Of a stretch of 26,263 bases of DNA, positions 16,070 to 23,760 are shown piece by piece (the stretch's first letter is position 1; every line of letters begins with the position of its first letter). Position numbers and translations under genes: made by a program. The notes below the pieces were generated by a model. The model was not told the DNA's origin, made no database searches, and saw only the letters and a program-made list of their open reading frames with translations. Origin of the DNA: JBFWQM01 sp050249455 (GTDB lineage Bacteria; Pseudomonadota; Alphaproteobacteria; MPNO01; VGEU01); contig JBFWQM010000053.1 in NCBI GenBank assembly GCA_050249455.1, positions 1-26,263 of the forward strand, in the 5' to 3' direction.

Positions 16070-16347
16070 TGGCCGCCCTCGCGGCGTCCGTCGTGGCCGA
16101 GGTCGCCGTAGGCGACGAACTTCAGGATCGCCAGCATGCCGACGATGTTGAGCAGCGCATAGGTGATGGCGATGTCGAGGAATTCGGGCCGGCCGGTCAG
16201 GAAGCCGACAAGCGCCAGGATCAAGATCGCCGCGGTGCCGACCGAGTTGCCGGCCAGGATGCGGTCGAACAGGGTCGGCCCGCGCACGGCGCGGAACACG
16301 GCCAGCGACAGCGCGGCGAGGACGGCGATGGTGCCGGCGGTGAACAT
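16066..16347 (-). CDS. mnhF: Na+/H+ antiporter subunit F
   Basis: A 93-residue MnhF/MrpF subunit with three spans. The family signature RGPTLFDRILAGNSVGT (residues 22-38) is clear, followed by FLDIAITYALLNIVGMLA. Start ATG 16347 shares one base with the mnhE stop (TGATG). The larger open frame upstream is only a shadow of mnhE. Length is typical for MrpF. Confidence 0.94.
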   Translation of the reverse strand: MFTAGTIAVLAALSLAVFRAVRGPTLFDRILAGNSVGTAAILILALVGFLTGRPEFLDIAITYALLNIVGMLAILKFVAYGDLGHDGRREGGQ

Positions 16348-16985
16348 CAGGCGGCGCCTTCGAAGCGCGTGACCCGGCGGTCCATGTCGCCCGCGGCCGT
16401 GCCTTCGGCGCCGGCTTCGGTCACGGCGTGGACCAGGATCTCGTTGCCCTCTACCTCGACCGAGATGGTGCCCGGCGTCAGGGTGATCGAGTTCGCGTAC
16501 GTCGCGATGCCCACCGCGGTGCGCTGCGATGCAGTGACCCGGATCAAGGTGGGGCTGATCGGCAGGCGCGGGTGCCACACGATCTTGGTGACGTCCCACG
16601 CCGCCTTCGCGATCTCCCACAGGAGCCACGGCCAGTATGTCAGCGCGCGCGTCGTCAGGTGGATCGGATGACCCTCGTCGTCCATCACCCCCATGCGCCG
16701 GCATGCGAGCACGACGAGGACCGAGCTCAGCAGGCCCGCGCCGATCAGGAACGGGATGTAGTGGCCTGAGAGCAGCAGCCAGAAGATGAACAGGATGACG
16801 GTGGCCGATGCCGCCTGCAGCCAGCCGCCGGAAGAACGCGGGATCGGGTCGGCAACGAGGTCAGGCGCGCGGGCGCCACCTCCGGCGGGAACCTGGTCGC
16901 CCCGATTGCGAACGTCGCTGGCCCGAGTATCCATGCGCGGGAGCGCTAGTGCGTCCGGCAGCGCGCGGTACGACGGGGGCCGCAT
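16347..16985 (-). CDS. mnhE: Na+/H+ antiporter subunit E
   Basis: First gene of the ten-gene antiporter operon. From ATG 16985 it encodes 212 residues, about 50 longer than a usual MrpE. The family part begins near residue 55: two spans at about 60-95, the motif YWPWLLWEIAKAAWDVTKIV, and a soluble C-terminal domain with TYANSITLTPGTISVEVEGN (split as TYANSITLTPG and TISVEVEGN), typical of MnhE. Neither ATG 16985 (AGGA about 12 bases upstream) nor ATG 16934 has a convincing Shine-Dalgarno, so the true start may be inside this N-terminal extension. The 160-base gap upstream must carry the operon's promoter unless it is read through from the P450/two-component genes. Confidence 0.85.
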   Translation of the reverse strand: MRPPSYRALPDALALPRMDTRASDVRNRGDQVPAGGGARAPDLVADPIPRSSGGWLQAASATVILFIFWLLLSGHYIPFLIGAGLLSSVLVVLACRRMGVMDDEGHPIHLTTRALTYWPWLLWEIAKAAWDVTKIVWHPRLPISPTLIRVTASQRTAVGIATYANSITLTPGTISVEVEGNEILVHAVTEAGAEGTAAGDMDRRVTRFEGAA

Positions 16986-17145
16986 GCGGCCGTGATCGTC
17001 CTGTCGCTCGCCACGTCCCAGACATCCTCCGTGCGGAAGGCGTCCGACGCCGCATCGCTGCGGTCCGCGCCGTAGCCGGACCCGTATTCGTACGGAGGGG
17101 AGCGCCCGGTGGCATCTTCACCACCGGGCGGAACCGTAGTGGAAG
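16986..17145 (-). promoter_or_regulatory. Gap between the two-component genes and the antiporter operon
   Basis: This 160-base gap separates two operons that face the same way. It holds the strong hairpin described separately and then about 110 bases that should contain the mnhE promoter. It includes repeated GTTCC-type elements near 17131-17155. No sigma-70 promoter stands out by eye. Confidence 0.35.
17103..17130 (-). terminator. Strong hairpin after the FixJ-like gene
   Basis: A 10-bp perfect GC-rich inverted repeat (17103-17112 with 17121-17130) with an 8-base loop starts 16 bases beyond the regulator's stop codon. On the minus strand it is followed by CTCCCC rather than a T-run. It is best read as a terminator or a 3' stabilising element between two operons. 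Confidence 0.55.
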
Positions 17146-17763
17146 CTACACGGAACGGTCAAGGACGATCGTCATGCGCACCAAGTCGGACAGGCTGCGC
17201 GCGCCCATCTTCTGCATCACGCGGGCGCGGTAGATCTCGACCGTCCGCGGGCTGATCGCCAGGATCTCGGCGACCGCCTTGTTGGAATGGCCCGCGGCGA
17301 CGAGGTCCATGACCTCGCGTTCGCGCGCGCTCAGGCTGTCGGCGCGTCCGCGCAGTTCGGCACGCTGCGTCTCCTGGTCGCGGCGCTCCAGGTCGGCCGT
17401 CAGCGCATCGCGCACGCGGCCGACCAGGATGGACTCGTCGAACGGCTTCTCGATGAAGTCGAACGCGCCGGCCTTGAGCGCGGAAACGGCCACCGGCACG
17501 TCGGCGTGGCCGGTGATGAAGATCACCGGCAACGCCGTCCCGCCGCCCTGGAGCCGGCCGAACAGGTCGAGCCCGCTCAGCCCGGGCAGGCGGATGTCGG
17601 CGACCAGGCAGCCATGGCAGTCGCTTTCGAAGGTGTCGAGGAAGTTCTCGGCGGTCGGAAAAGTCTCCGTCACCATGCCTTCGGAGCGGAACAAGAGGCC
17701 CAGGGCGTCGAGCACCGCTGCGTCGTCGTCGACGACGAACACTGTGGGATCAGGTCGGTTCAT
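17146..17763 (-). CDS. FixJ-family response regulator (REC plus LuxR-type HTH)
   Basis: A 205-residue two-domain regulator. The REC domain spans residues 5-120 with acidic D12-D13-D14, phosphoacceptor D56 (LVADIRLPG), T84 and K106 (FIEKPFDE). The LuxR/GerE helix-turn-helix spans about 137-195 (LSAREREVMDLVAAGHSNKA, ISPRTVEIYRARVMQKMGA). The sequence around the HTH is close to FixJ/TtrR/StyR. It is expected to bind DNA as a dimer when phosphorylated by the kinase encoded just upstream, with which it overlaps by 14 bases. ATG 17763 has a GAGGTGA Shine-Dalgarno. The antiporter operon and its own P450 operon are the nearest candidate targets. Confidence 0.94.
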   Translation of the reverse strand: MNRPDPTVFVVDDDAAVLDALGLLFRSEGMVTETFPTAENFLDTFESDCHGCLVADIRLPGLSGLDLFGRLQGGGTALPVIFITGHADVPVAVSALKAGAFDFIEKPFDESILVGRVRDALTADLERRDQETQRAELRGRADSLSAREREVMDLVAAGHSNKAVAEILAISPRTVEIYRARVMQKMGARSLSDLVRMTIVLDRSV

Positions 17764-19402
17764 CTTCACCTCGCGGCAACGTGAATACGAAACAGGCCCC
17801 GCCGTCGTTCGCGGGTTCGTAGCGCAGCTTCCCTCCATGAGCCTCGACGATCGTACGGCAAATGGCAAGCCCGAGGCCCATGCCGGTGCGGCTGTGGCCG
17901 AGCGGCCAGAACAGCTCCTCGATCATGTCTTCCGGCACGCCCGGCCCGGTGTCGGACACGCGGACCGCCACCTCGCCCGCCAGTTCCTCGGCCGAGATGG
18001 TCACCACCCGGTGGCGGCCGCGCGCCTGGGCTATGGCCGTGATCGCGTTGCGGATCAGGTTGAGCAGCACCTGGCCGATCTGCACCCGGTCGACCATCAC
18101 GACCCGGTCGGTGATAGAACGGTCGATGCGCATCGACACGCCGGCGCGCACCGCCTCTTCGCGCGCCAGCTCCAGCGCGTCGGCCACGATCTCGCGCAGC
18201 GGCCCCCGTTCCAGCGTCAGCTCGCCGCGGCGGAAGAACTCGCGCAGGCGGGTCAGCACGGTGCTGGCCCGCTGCGCCTGGGCATGCGCCTTGTCGAGGG
18301 TCGCCCCCAGCGCCACGTCGGCATTCTCGATCTTGGCGAACTGGCGGCGGCAGGTACCGAGGTAGGCGTTGATCGCCGACAGCGGCTGGCTCATCTCGTG
18401 CGCGATGGCGCTGGCGAGCTCGCCGATCGCGTTCGACCGGCCGACCTGGTCGAGCTGGGCCTGCAGGCGGCGTAGCCGCGCCTCGCCCTCCAGGCGGGCC
18501 GCCTCGGCCCGTTCGCGTTCATGGACGACGGCGCCGGTGACCAGCCCGGTGATGCACAGCGCGATCATGCGGACCTGGAACTGGGTGGCCAGCGTGGTCT
18601 CGTAGTTGCCGAACTGGATCAGCGCGATCATCCCGGCCTGCGTCACCAGGACCGCGATCACCACGCCGTCGAGCCCGTGCCGCAGCGCGATCCACAGGAC
18701 CGGCAGGAACATGACGTAGAAGTACTGGAACTGGTTCGACCGCTCGATCCCGAACACCAGCCACAGCGCGCTCGCGATGGCGAGGCCCTGCAGCAGGAAC
18801 TCCGGGCCCATGGTGCGCGCGCTCGCCAGCGTGGCGGAGAGCGACCAGTACCGCTGGCGCAGCAGCAGCGGCGTCACGCTGATCACCCCGATCACGTCGC
18901 CGACCCAGAAGCGTACGGCCGCGCGCTCCAGGTCCATAGGCGGCAGGAGGCCTTCGAGCACGTAGACCCCGACATAGCCGACCGCGATCGCCGAGACAAC
19001 GGCGACCGTCACCAGCACCAGGCACAGGAGATCGCGCAGCGTCGACATGCCAGATTGCAGCCGCATCACGTTGCGCAGTACGTAGGCGGCGACGCCATAG
19101 CCCAAGGTGATGATCAGAGAGGTGGCGAGGACCGTCTCCACCGGAACCCCGTTGTCGCGCACCAGGAGGTCGGCGATGGCCGTGGCGGGATACAGCCAGG
19201 GCAGAAAGCGCATGCCGCCGCGCAGCAGGAGGGCGAGGCTTACGCCCGGCGGCAGGTTCCACGGCGTGATGCCGAGGTTGGAGAACGCCTGGTTGTAGCT
19301 GAGCCAGTCGAGGCCGACGTAGAGCGCCACGTAGCCGGCGCCGATCAGCCAGTACTCGCCGATCGCGGCAGGGTGGCTGCGCCGGGCGGCGACCGTGCTC
19401 AT
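17750..19402 (-). CDS. Membrane sensor histidine kinase with MASE1 domain
   Basis: A 550-residue kinase. Residues ~13-300 form a MASE1 integral-membrane sensor of about eight spans (features: GITPWNLPPGVSLALLL, FWVGDVIGVISVTPLLL). A short coiled-coil (HERERAEAARLEGEARLRRL) leads to HisKA with H335 in IAHEMSQPLSAINAY, then the HATPase with NLIRNAITAIAQ, VSDTGPGVPEDM and GMGLGLAICRTI. The kinase core is FixL/DctB-like and fits the FixJ-type regulator encoded next. MASE1 ligands are largely unknown. The start ATG 19402 lies three bases after the P450 stop without its own Shine-Dalgarno, implying translational coupling to the P450 gene. Confidence 0.92.
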   Translation of the reverse strand: MSTVAARRSHPAAIGEYWLIGAGYVALYVGLDWLSYNQAFSNLGITPWNLPPGVSLALLLRGGMRFLPWLYPATAIADLLVRDNGVPVETVLATSLIITLGYGVAAYVLRNVMRLQSGMSTLRDLLCLVLVTVAVVSAIAVGYVGVYVLEGLLPPMDLERAAVRFWVGDVIGVISVTPLLLRQRYWSLSATLASARTMGPEFLLQGLAIASALWLVFGIERSNQFQYFYVMFLPVLWIALRHGLDGVVIAVLVTQAGMIALIQFGNYETTLATQFQVRMIALCITGLVTGAVVHERERAEAARLEGEARLRRLQAQLDQVGRSNAIGELASAIAHEMSQPLSAINAYLGTCRRQFAKIENADVALGATLDKAHAQAQRASTVLTRLREFFRRGELTLERGPLREIVADALELAREEAVRAGVSMRIDRSITDRVVMVDRVQIGQVLLNLIRNAITAIAQARGRHRVVTISAEELAGEVAVRVSDTGPGVPEDMIEELFWPLGHSRTGMGLGLAICRTIVEAHGGKLRYEPANDGGACFVFTLPRGEDEPT

Positions 19403-19405
19403 GGC

Positions 19406-20641
19406 TCAGGCCGCGACCGGATAGGCGCTGTAGCCGCGGAACCGCGCGCGGCCGCCGCGGATCGGCGTGCCGGCCGGCCGCAAATCGGGAAAGCGGGCCA
19501 CCAGGGCGCCGATGGCGACGCGCCCCTCGATGCGCGCCAGCGACATGCCCAGGCACGCGTGGGCGCCAGAGCCGAACGCGAGGTGCCGGTTGGGCGCGCG
19601 GCCGATATCCAGCCGGTCCGGATCGGGAAACTCCTCCGGATCGCGGTTGGCGGCGCCGATGCCGATGTGGATGTAGGTGCCCGCGGGCAGCGCGACGCCG
19701 CCGACTTCGGCGTCCTCGGCCACGCGGCGGTTGCCGAGCTGGTTCGAGCTCTCGTAGCGCAGGAATTCCTCCACCGCGCTGCGGATCAGGCCCGGATCGG
19801 CGGCCAGCCGGGCCCGCTCGCCGGGGTGGTCGAGCAGCGCGGCGACGCCATTGCCGATCAGGTTGGTCGTCGTCTCGTGCCCGGCGTTGAGCAGGAAGAT
19901 GCAGTTATGGATCAGCTCCGGCTCGGTCAGCCGCTCCCCGTCGATCTCGCCGAACGCGAGCGTGCCAAGGATGTCGGCGGCATCGTTCGACGGCCGCCGA
20001 CGCCGCTCGGCGATCAGCCGGCGCAGGTAGTCGGAGAAATCCGCCACCGCCCGGTCGCCGGCATCCACCATCACCGGCGTGGTCACCGGCTCCAGCGCCG
20101 ACAGGATGATCTGCGCCCATTCGCGCAGCGGGCCGCGGTCCGGCCTGGGAACGCCCAGCATGTCGCAGATCAGCTCGACCGGCAGCGCCGAGGCGAAGTC
20201 GCCGATCAGGTCGAATTCGCCTCGCGCCTCGGCCGCGTCGAGCAGGCCGTCGACCAGCGCGACGACGCGCGGCTCCAGCGCCGCCAGCGCGCGCGGCGTG
20301 AACGCGGCGGCCAGCAGCTTGCGCACGCGGGTGTGCAGCGGCGGATCGTTGAACACCAGCGACGTCGTGTGGTGTTCGTACAGCGGGCCGTCGCCGAACT
20401 TGGGCCGGAACTCGACCGTCTTGTCCGAGCTCATCCGCGGATCGCGATAGACCTGCACGATGTCGCGGTAGCGGGTGAGGAAGTAGGAGCCGTCCGGGTT
20501 GCGGTGGACCGGATCGTGCCGGCGCAGCAGCGCGTAGGTCGGATAGGGGTCGTCGAGGAACGACTGCGGAATCGCGAGCAGGTCGAAGGCCCGGGCCGCC
20601 GCGGCGCCCGCCGTGTCCATCGCCTGGGTCGTCGCCACCAT
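19406..20641 (-). CDS. Cytochrome P450
   Basis: A 411-residue soluble bacterial class I P450. The C-helix motif is NDPPLHTRVRK (98-108), the I-helix oxygen-activation motif AGHETT (253-258), the K-helix ExxR is E292-R295, and the heme loop AFGSGAHACLG has the proximal thiolate C363. It would hydroxylate or otherwise oxidise a small molecule, using electrons from a ferredoxin system, but no ferredoxin or reductase gene is present in the window. Substrate is unknown. The start ATG 20641 is supported by GGGAG about six bases upstream; the open frame continues further upstream without P450 similarity. It heads an apparent operon with the MASE1 kinase and FixJ-like regulator. Confidence 0.93.
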   Translation of the reverse strand: MVATTQAMDTAGAAAARAFDLLAIPQSFLDDPYPTYALLRRHDPVHRNPDGSYFLTRYRDIVQVYRDPRMSSDKTVEFRPKFGDGPLYEHHTTSLVFNDPPLHTRVRKLLAAAFTPRALAALEPRVVALVDGLLDAAEARGEFDLIGDFASALPVELICDMLGVPRPDRGPLREWAQIILSALEPVTTPVMVDAGDRAVADFSDYLRRLIAERRRRPSNDAADILGTLAFGEIDGERLTEPELIHNCIFLLNAGHETTTNLIGNGVAALLDHPGERARLAADPGLIRSAVEEFLRYESSNQLGNRRVAEDAEVGGVALPAGTYIHIGIGAANRDPEEFPDPDRLDIGRAPNRHLAFGSGAHACLGMSLARIEGRVAIGALVARFPDLRPAGTPIRGGRARFRGYSAYPVAA

Positions 20642-20727
20642 GACCCGCTCCCGTCTTCCGTTCCGGCCGGTGTCGCGGCCGGGTGGCGTGCTCGCAAGGA
20701 CCGCGAGCATACATGCTGCGATAAGGT

Positions 20728-21213
20728 TTAGTCCCTGAAATTGACGTATTGCAACGGCTGTTCCAGCTCCAGCCCGCGGACATGGGCGATCGCAGCCTGC
20801 AGATCGTCGCGCTTTTTGCCCGTGACGCGCAGTTCGTCGCCCTGGATGGCGACCTGGACCTTGATCTTGCTGTCCTTGATGGCGCGGCCGATCTTGCGCG
20901 CGAGCTCGGCGTCGATGCCCTGGCGCACCGTGACGATCTGGCGCACCGCGTTGCCGGAGGCCTTCTCCGGCTTGCCGAAGTCGAACACGTGGGCATCGAC
21001 CTTGCGCCGGGTGGCATGCGCCTTCAACAGCTCGTGCATCTGCTTCAGCTTGAGCTCGTCGTCGGCCAGGATGGTGATGACCGATTCCGAGCGCTCGATC
21101 GTGCACTTGGACCCCTTGAAGTCGAAGCGCGTGGCGATCTCGCGCTGGACGCCGGCCAGAGCGTTGTCGACCTCGGTCATCTCGGTGCGCGAGACGATGT
21201 CGAACGAGGGCAT
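20728..21213 (-). CDS. yajQ: YajQ-family nucleotide-binding protein
   Basis: A 161-residue cytoplasmic protein of exact YajQ length, with the family start MPSFDIVSRTEMTEVDNA, the segment TRFDFKGSK, the GNAVRQIVTVRQGI stretch, DSKIKVQVAIQGDELRVTGK and the end QPLQYVNFRD. YajQ proteins have two ferredoxin-like domains; some members bind cyclic di-GMP and act as signalling effectors, others have been reported to bind nucleic acids or GTP/ATP. GGGAGG precedes ATG 21213. It lies 13 bases after the RidA-like gene and is probably co-transcribed with it. Confidence 0.96.
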   Translation of the reverse strand: MPSFDIVSRTEMTEVDNALAGVQREIATRFDFKGSKCTIERSESVITILADDELKLKQMHELLKAHATRRKVDAHVFDFGKPEKASGNAVRQIVTVRQGIDAELARKIGRAIKDSKIKVQVAIQGDELRVTGKKRDDLQAAIAHVRGLELEQPLQYVNFRD

Positions 21214-21226
21214 CGGTGCCTCCCGG

Positions 21227-21703
21227 TCAGGGGTTCAGCTCGAACAGGCCCTTGATCTCGACGGCCATGCGGTGCGGCAGCTCTGCGACGCCGACCGCAG
21301 AGCGGGCGTGCTGCCCGCGCTCCGGCCCGAACAGCTCGTAGAACAGGTCGGAGGCGCCGTCGATCACGAACGGCTGGCGCTCGAAGTTGGGCGCCGAGTT
21401 GACCATGCCGAAGATCTCCACCACCCGCTTTACCCGGTCGAGGTCGCCCGCATGCTTCTTGATGGTGGCCAGCATGGTCAGGGCGACGGCGCGCGCGGTC
21501 TGCACCGCGTCCTTCTCCGAGACCTCCGATCCGACCTTGCCGCGCTGGCGCACGCCCGGCAGCTCGGGCAGCGACAGGCCGTGGCCCGACAGGTAGAGCA
21601 GGTTGCCGACCTGCACCGCGCCGGTGCGGTTCGGGCTCGGGTAGGTGAACGGCGGCGGCAGGGCCAGCCCCATCGCCTTCAGCTTGGTCTCGATCTCGCC
21701 CAT
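21227..21703 (-). CDS. RidA-like protein (YjgF superfamily, ~158-residue subgroup)
   Basis: A 158-residue protein of the longer RidA-like subgroup. Features are a Pro-rich N-terminal loop (LALPPPFTYPSPNRTGAVQV), LLYLSGHGLSLPELPGVRQRG, a helix TARAVALTMLATIKKHAGDL, EIFGMVNSAPNFERQP, and a C-terminal strand AVGVAELPHRMAVEIKGLFE. The Arg pattern of canonical RidA (imine/enamine deaminase) is not obvious, so catalytic activity is unproven. GGGAGG stands upstream of ATG 21703. It is unrelated in position to the other RidA-type gene near 9 kb and belongs to a different subgroup. Confidence 0.88.
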   Translation of the reverse strand: MGEIETKLKAMGLALPPPFTYPSPNRTGAVQVGNLLYLSGHGLSLPELPGVRQRGKVGSEVSEKDAVQTARAVALTMLATIKKHAGDLDRVKRVVEIFGMVNSAPNFERQPFVIDGASDLFYELFGPERGQHARSAVGVAELPHRMAVEIKGLFELNP

Positions 21704-21764
21704 GCTCGCCTCCCGCGGATTGCGCTCGTGGTGCTACCAACCGCGGGCGGGCGCCGCAAGGGGG

Positions 21765-22418
21765 TTACCGCCCGGTGCCGTGCAACTGCATCGCGCGGTT
21801 CCACTTGGTGTCGTGCTCCTCGTCGAAGATGATCCCCTCGTCGGCGGGGACCGTGATCCAGGCCTGCTGCGCGATCTCGTGCTCGAGCTGCCCGGGCCCC
21901 CAGCCCGCGTAGCCGAAGGCGAACATCGACTGCTTCGGCCCGCGGCCCTTCAGGATGTCGCCCAGGATGCTGGCGCGGCTGGTCATCGCCAGCCCCTCGC
22001 TGATGAACTGCGTGGAGGTGGTCGCATAGTCCGAAGTGTGCAGCACGAAGCCCTCGCTGGTGCCGACCGGCCCGCCGAAATGCACCGGCAGCGTGCCGAC
22101 AAGGTCGCCGCCGTCCATGCCCATGACGGCGAGGACATTTTCGATCGGGTGGGTGCCGATCGGCCGGTTGACCACCAGGCCGACGGCGCCGCGCGGGGTG
22201 TGGCTGACAATCATGATGACCGTACCGGCGAACGGCAGCGCTGCGATCCGCTTGGTCGCCACCAGCATGCGCCCGGCGAGCGAGGCGAACGGCGGCTGCC
22301 GGCTGTCGTCCACCGCGGCGCCGGCGGACAGGCCGCTCACTGCCGCGAGCACGACGGCGAGCAGCCAGCGCCGACCGGTCCTGGCCGTCCAATTGACGCG
22401 CATCCGGCTGCCGATCAT
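21765..22418 (-). CDS. YqgE/AlgH-family protein with N-terminal signal peptide
   Basis: The core (about residues 45-217) is a UPF0301/DUF179 domain: SLAGRMLVATKRI, GTVIMIVSHTPRGAVGLVVN, PVHFGGPVGTSEGFVLH, KQSMFAFGYAGWGPGQLEHE. The function of this family is poorly known; it is linked by name to alginate regulation in Pseudomonas. Unusually, a signal-peptide-like segment precedes it (basic RTGRRW, hydrophobic LLAVVLAAVSGLSAGAA), while most members are cytoplasmic and start right at the domain. Two starts fit, ATG 22418 (217 residues) and ATG 22403 (212 residues), neither with a strong Shine-Dalgarno. The upstream gene dinB begins only nine bases away on the other strand. Confidence 0.85.
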   Translation of the reverse strand: MIGSRMRVNWTARTGRRWLLAVVLAAVSGLSAGAAVDDSRQPPFASLAGRMLVATKRIAALPFAGTVIMIVSHTPRGAVGLVVNRPIGTHPIENVLAVMGMDGGDLVGTLPVHFGGPVGTSEGFVLHTSDYATTSTQFISEGLAMTSRASILGDILKGRGPKQSMFAFGYAGWGPGQLEHEIAQQAWITVPADEGIIFDEEHDTKWNRAMQLHGTGR

Positions 22419-22427
22419 GCTCGTGCC

Positions 22428-23693
22428 ATGGGCTTCGTCTGCCGCGATTGCCTGTCGACGGAGGCAGGACCCGACGGGCGCTGCGGCGCTTGCGGATCGT
22501 CCAGGGTGATCGCGCATCCCGAGCTCGGCTCGCTGGCCATCGCACACCTCGATTGCGACGCATTCTATGCCGCGGTCGAAAAACGCGACAACCCGGCGAT
22601 CGCCGACCAGCCGGTGATCGTCGGCGGCGGCAAGCGCGGCGTCGTGCTGACCTGCTGCTACATCGCCCGCCGCTACGGAATCCGTTCGGCAATGCCGATG
22701 TTCAAGGCGCTGCAAGCCTGCCCGCAGGCGACCATCGTGCGCCCCGACATGGCAAAGTACCGCCGCGTCGGGCGCGAGGTGCGGGCGCTGATGCTGGACG
22801 TCACGCCGATGGTCGAGCCGCTGTCGGTGGACGAGGCCTTTCTGGACCTCTCGGGCACCGAGCGACTGCACGGCGGCGCCCCGGCGCGCACGCTCGCCCG
22901 GCTGGCCGCGCGCATCGAGGCCGAGATCGCCATCACCGTCACCATCGGGCTCAGCTACAACAAGTTCCTCGCCAAGGCGGCGTCGGGGACCGGCAAGCCG
23001 CGCGGCTTCCCCGTGGTCGGCCGCGGCGACGCGACGGCATACCTGGCCGCCCAGCCGGTGAACCTGCTGTGGGGCGTCGGCGAGGCGTTGCAGGCGCGCC
23101 TGGCCGCCGACGGCATCACCCGCATCGCCCAGATCCAGGGCATGGCGGAAGAGGCATTGGTGCGCCGCTACGGCGACATCGGCCGGCGGCTGTGGCGTTT
23201 CTCGCGCGGCGAGGACGACCGCAGCGTGGTGCCCGGCCACGTCCGCAAGAGCCTGTCGTCGGAGACCACCTTCGCCGACGACCTGCGCGATGCGGCGGCG
23301 CTGAAGGCGCGGCTGTGGCCGCTGTGCGAACGCGTCTCCGCCGCGCTGAAGGAGGAAGGCATCGGCGGCCGGACGGTAACCCTCAAGCTCAAGACCGCGC
23401 GGTTCGCGCTGCGCACCCGCGCCGCCACCCTGCCCCATCCGACGCAGCTCGCCGAGACGATCTGGCGCGCCGGCGAGCGGCTGCTCGCGCGCGAGGCCGA
23501 CGGCACCGCCTTCCGGCTGATCGGCATTGGCGTGTCCGGCTTCGCGCCGGCGGCGGACTGCGACCCGCTCGACCTCGCCGACCCGGACTCGTTCCGCCGC
23601 GCCGCCGTCGAGCGCACCATCGACGCCGTCCGCGCCCGCTTCGGACCCGACGCGCTGGGCAAGGGGCGGCGTGGGGAGCGCAGGCGGTACTGA
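22428..23693 (+). CDS. dinB: DNA polymerase IV (Y-family translesion polymerase)
   Basis: A 421-residue Y-family polymerase that bypasses damaged DNA. Catalytic metal ligands are D42/D44 (HLDCDAFYAAVEK) and D135-E136 (SVDEAFLDLSG). The YNKFLAKAASGTGKP segment, the helix-hairpin-helix LLWGVGEALQARL and the little-finger domain (SSETTFADD onward) are all present. The N-terminus carries four Cys, C5, C8, C19 and C22 (CRDC...CGAC), a zinc-ribbon-like extension ending in AHPEL, seen in alphaproteobacterial Pol IV. ATG 22428 is chosen to keep that ribbon although no Shine-Dalgarno precedes it; GTG 22506 would remove it. No canonical beta-clamp peptide is obvious at the C-terminus, which ends KGRRGERRRY. 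No LexA-like GTTC repeat is seen upstream. Confidence 0.94.
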   Translation: MGFVCRDCLSTEAGPDGRCGACGSSRVIAHPELGSLAIAHLDCDAFYAAVEKRDNPAIADQPVIVGGGKRGVVLTCCYIARRYGIRSAMPMFKALQACPQATIVRPDMAKYRRVGREVRALMLDVTPMVEPLSVDEAFLDLSGTERLHGGAPARTLARLAARIEAEIAITVTIGLSYNKFLAKAASGTGKPRGFPVVGRGDATAYLAAQPVNLLWGVGEALQARLAADGITRIAQIQGMAEEALVRRYGDIGRRLWRFSRGEDDRSVVPGHVRKSLSSETTFADDLRDAAALKARLWPLCERVSAALKEEGIGGRTVTLKLKTARFALRTRAATLPHPTQLAETIWRAGERLLAREADGTAFRLIGIGVSGFAPAADCDPLDLADPDSFRRAAVERTIDAVRARFGPDALGKGRRGERRRY

Positions 23694-23760
23694 TTGAACA
23701 GCCGGACCCGGGGAGGGGCGCCTCCGCCAGACGAACGCCTGCCCACAAGGAGCGAGACCC

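Noticed and set aside
18521..20731. 736-codon plus-strand open frame opposite the MASE1 kinase and P450
   Set aside because: It is a shadow; the minus strand has complete catalytic motifs for both enzymes.
20642..21106. Upstream extension of the P450 reading frame
   Set aside because: It runs antisense-in-frame through yajQ and lacks P450 similarity; ATG 20641 has a good Shine-Dalgarno.
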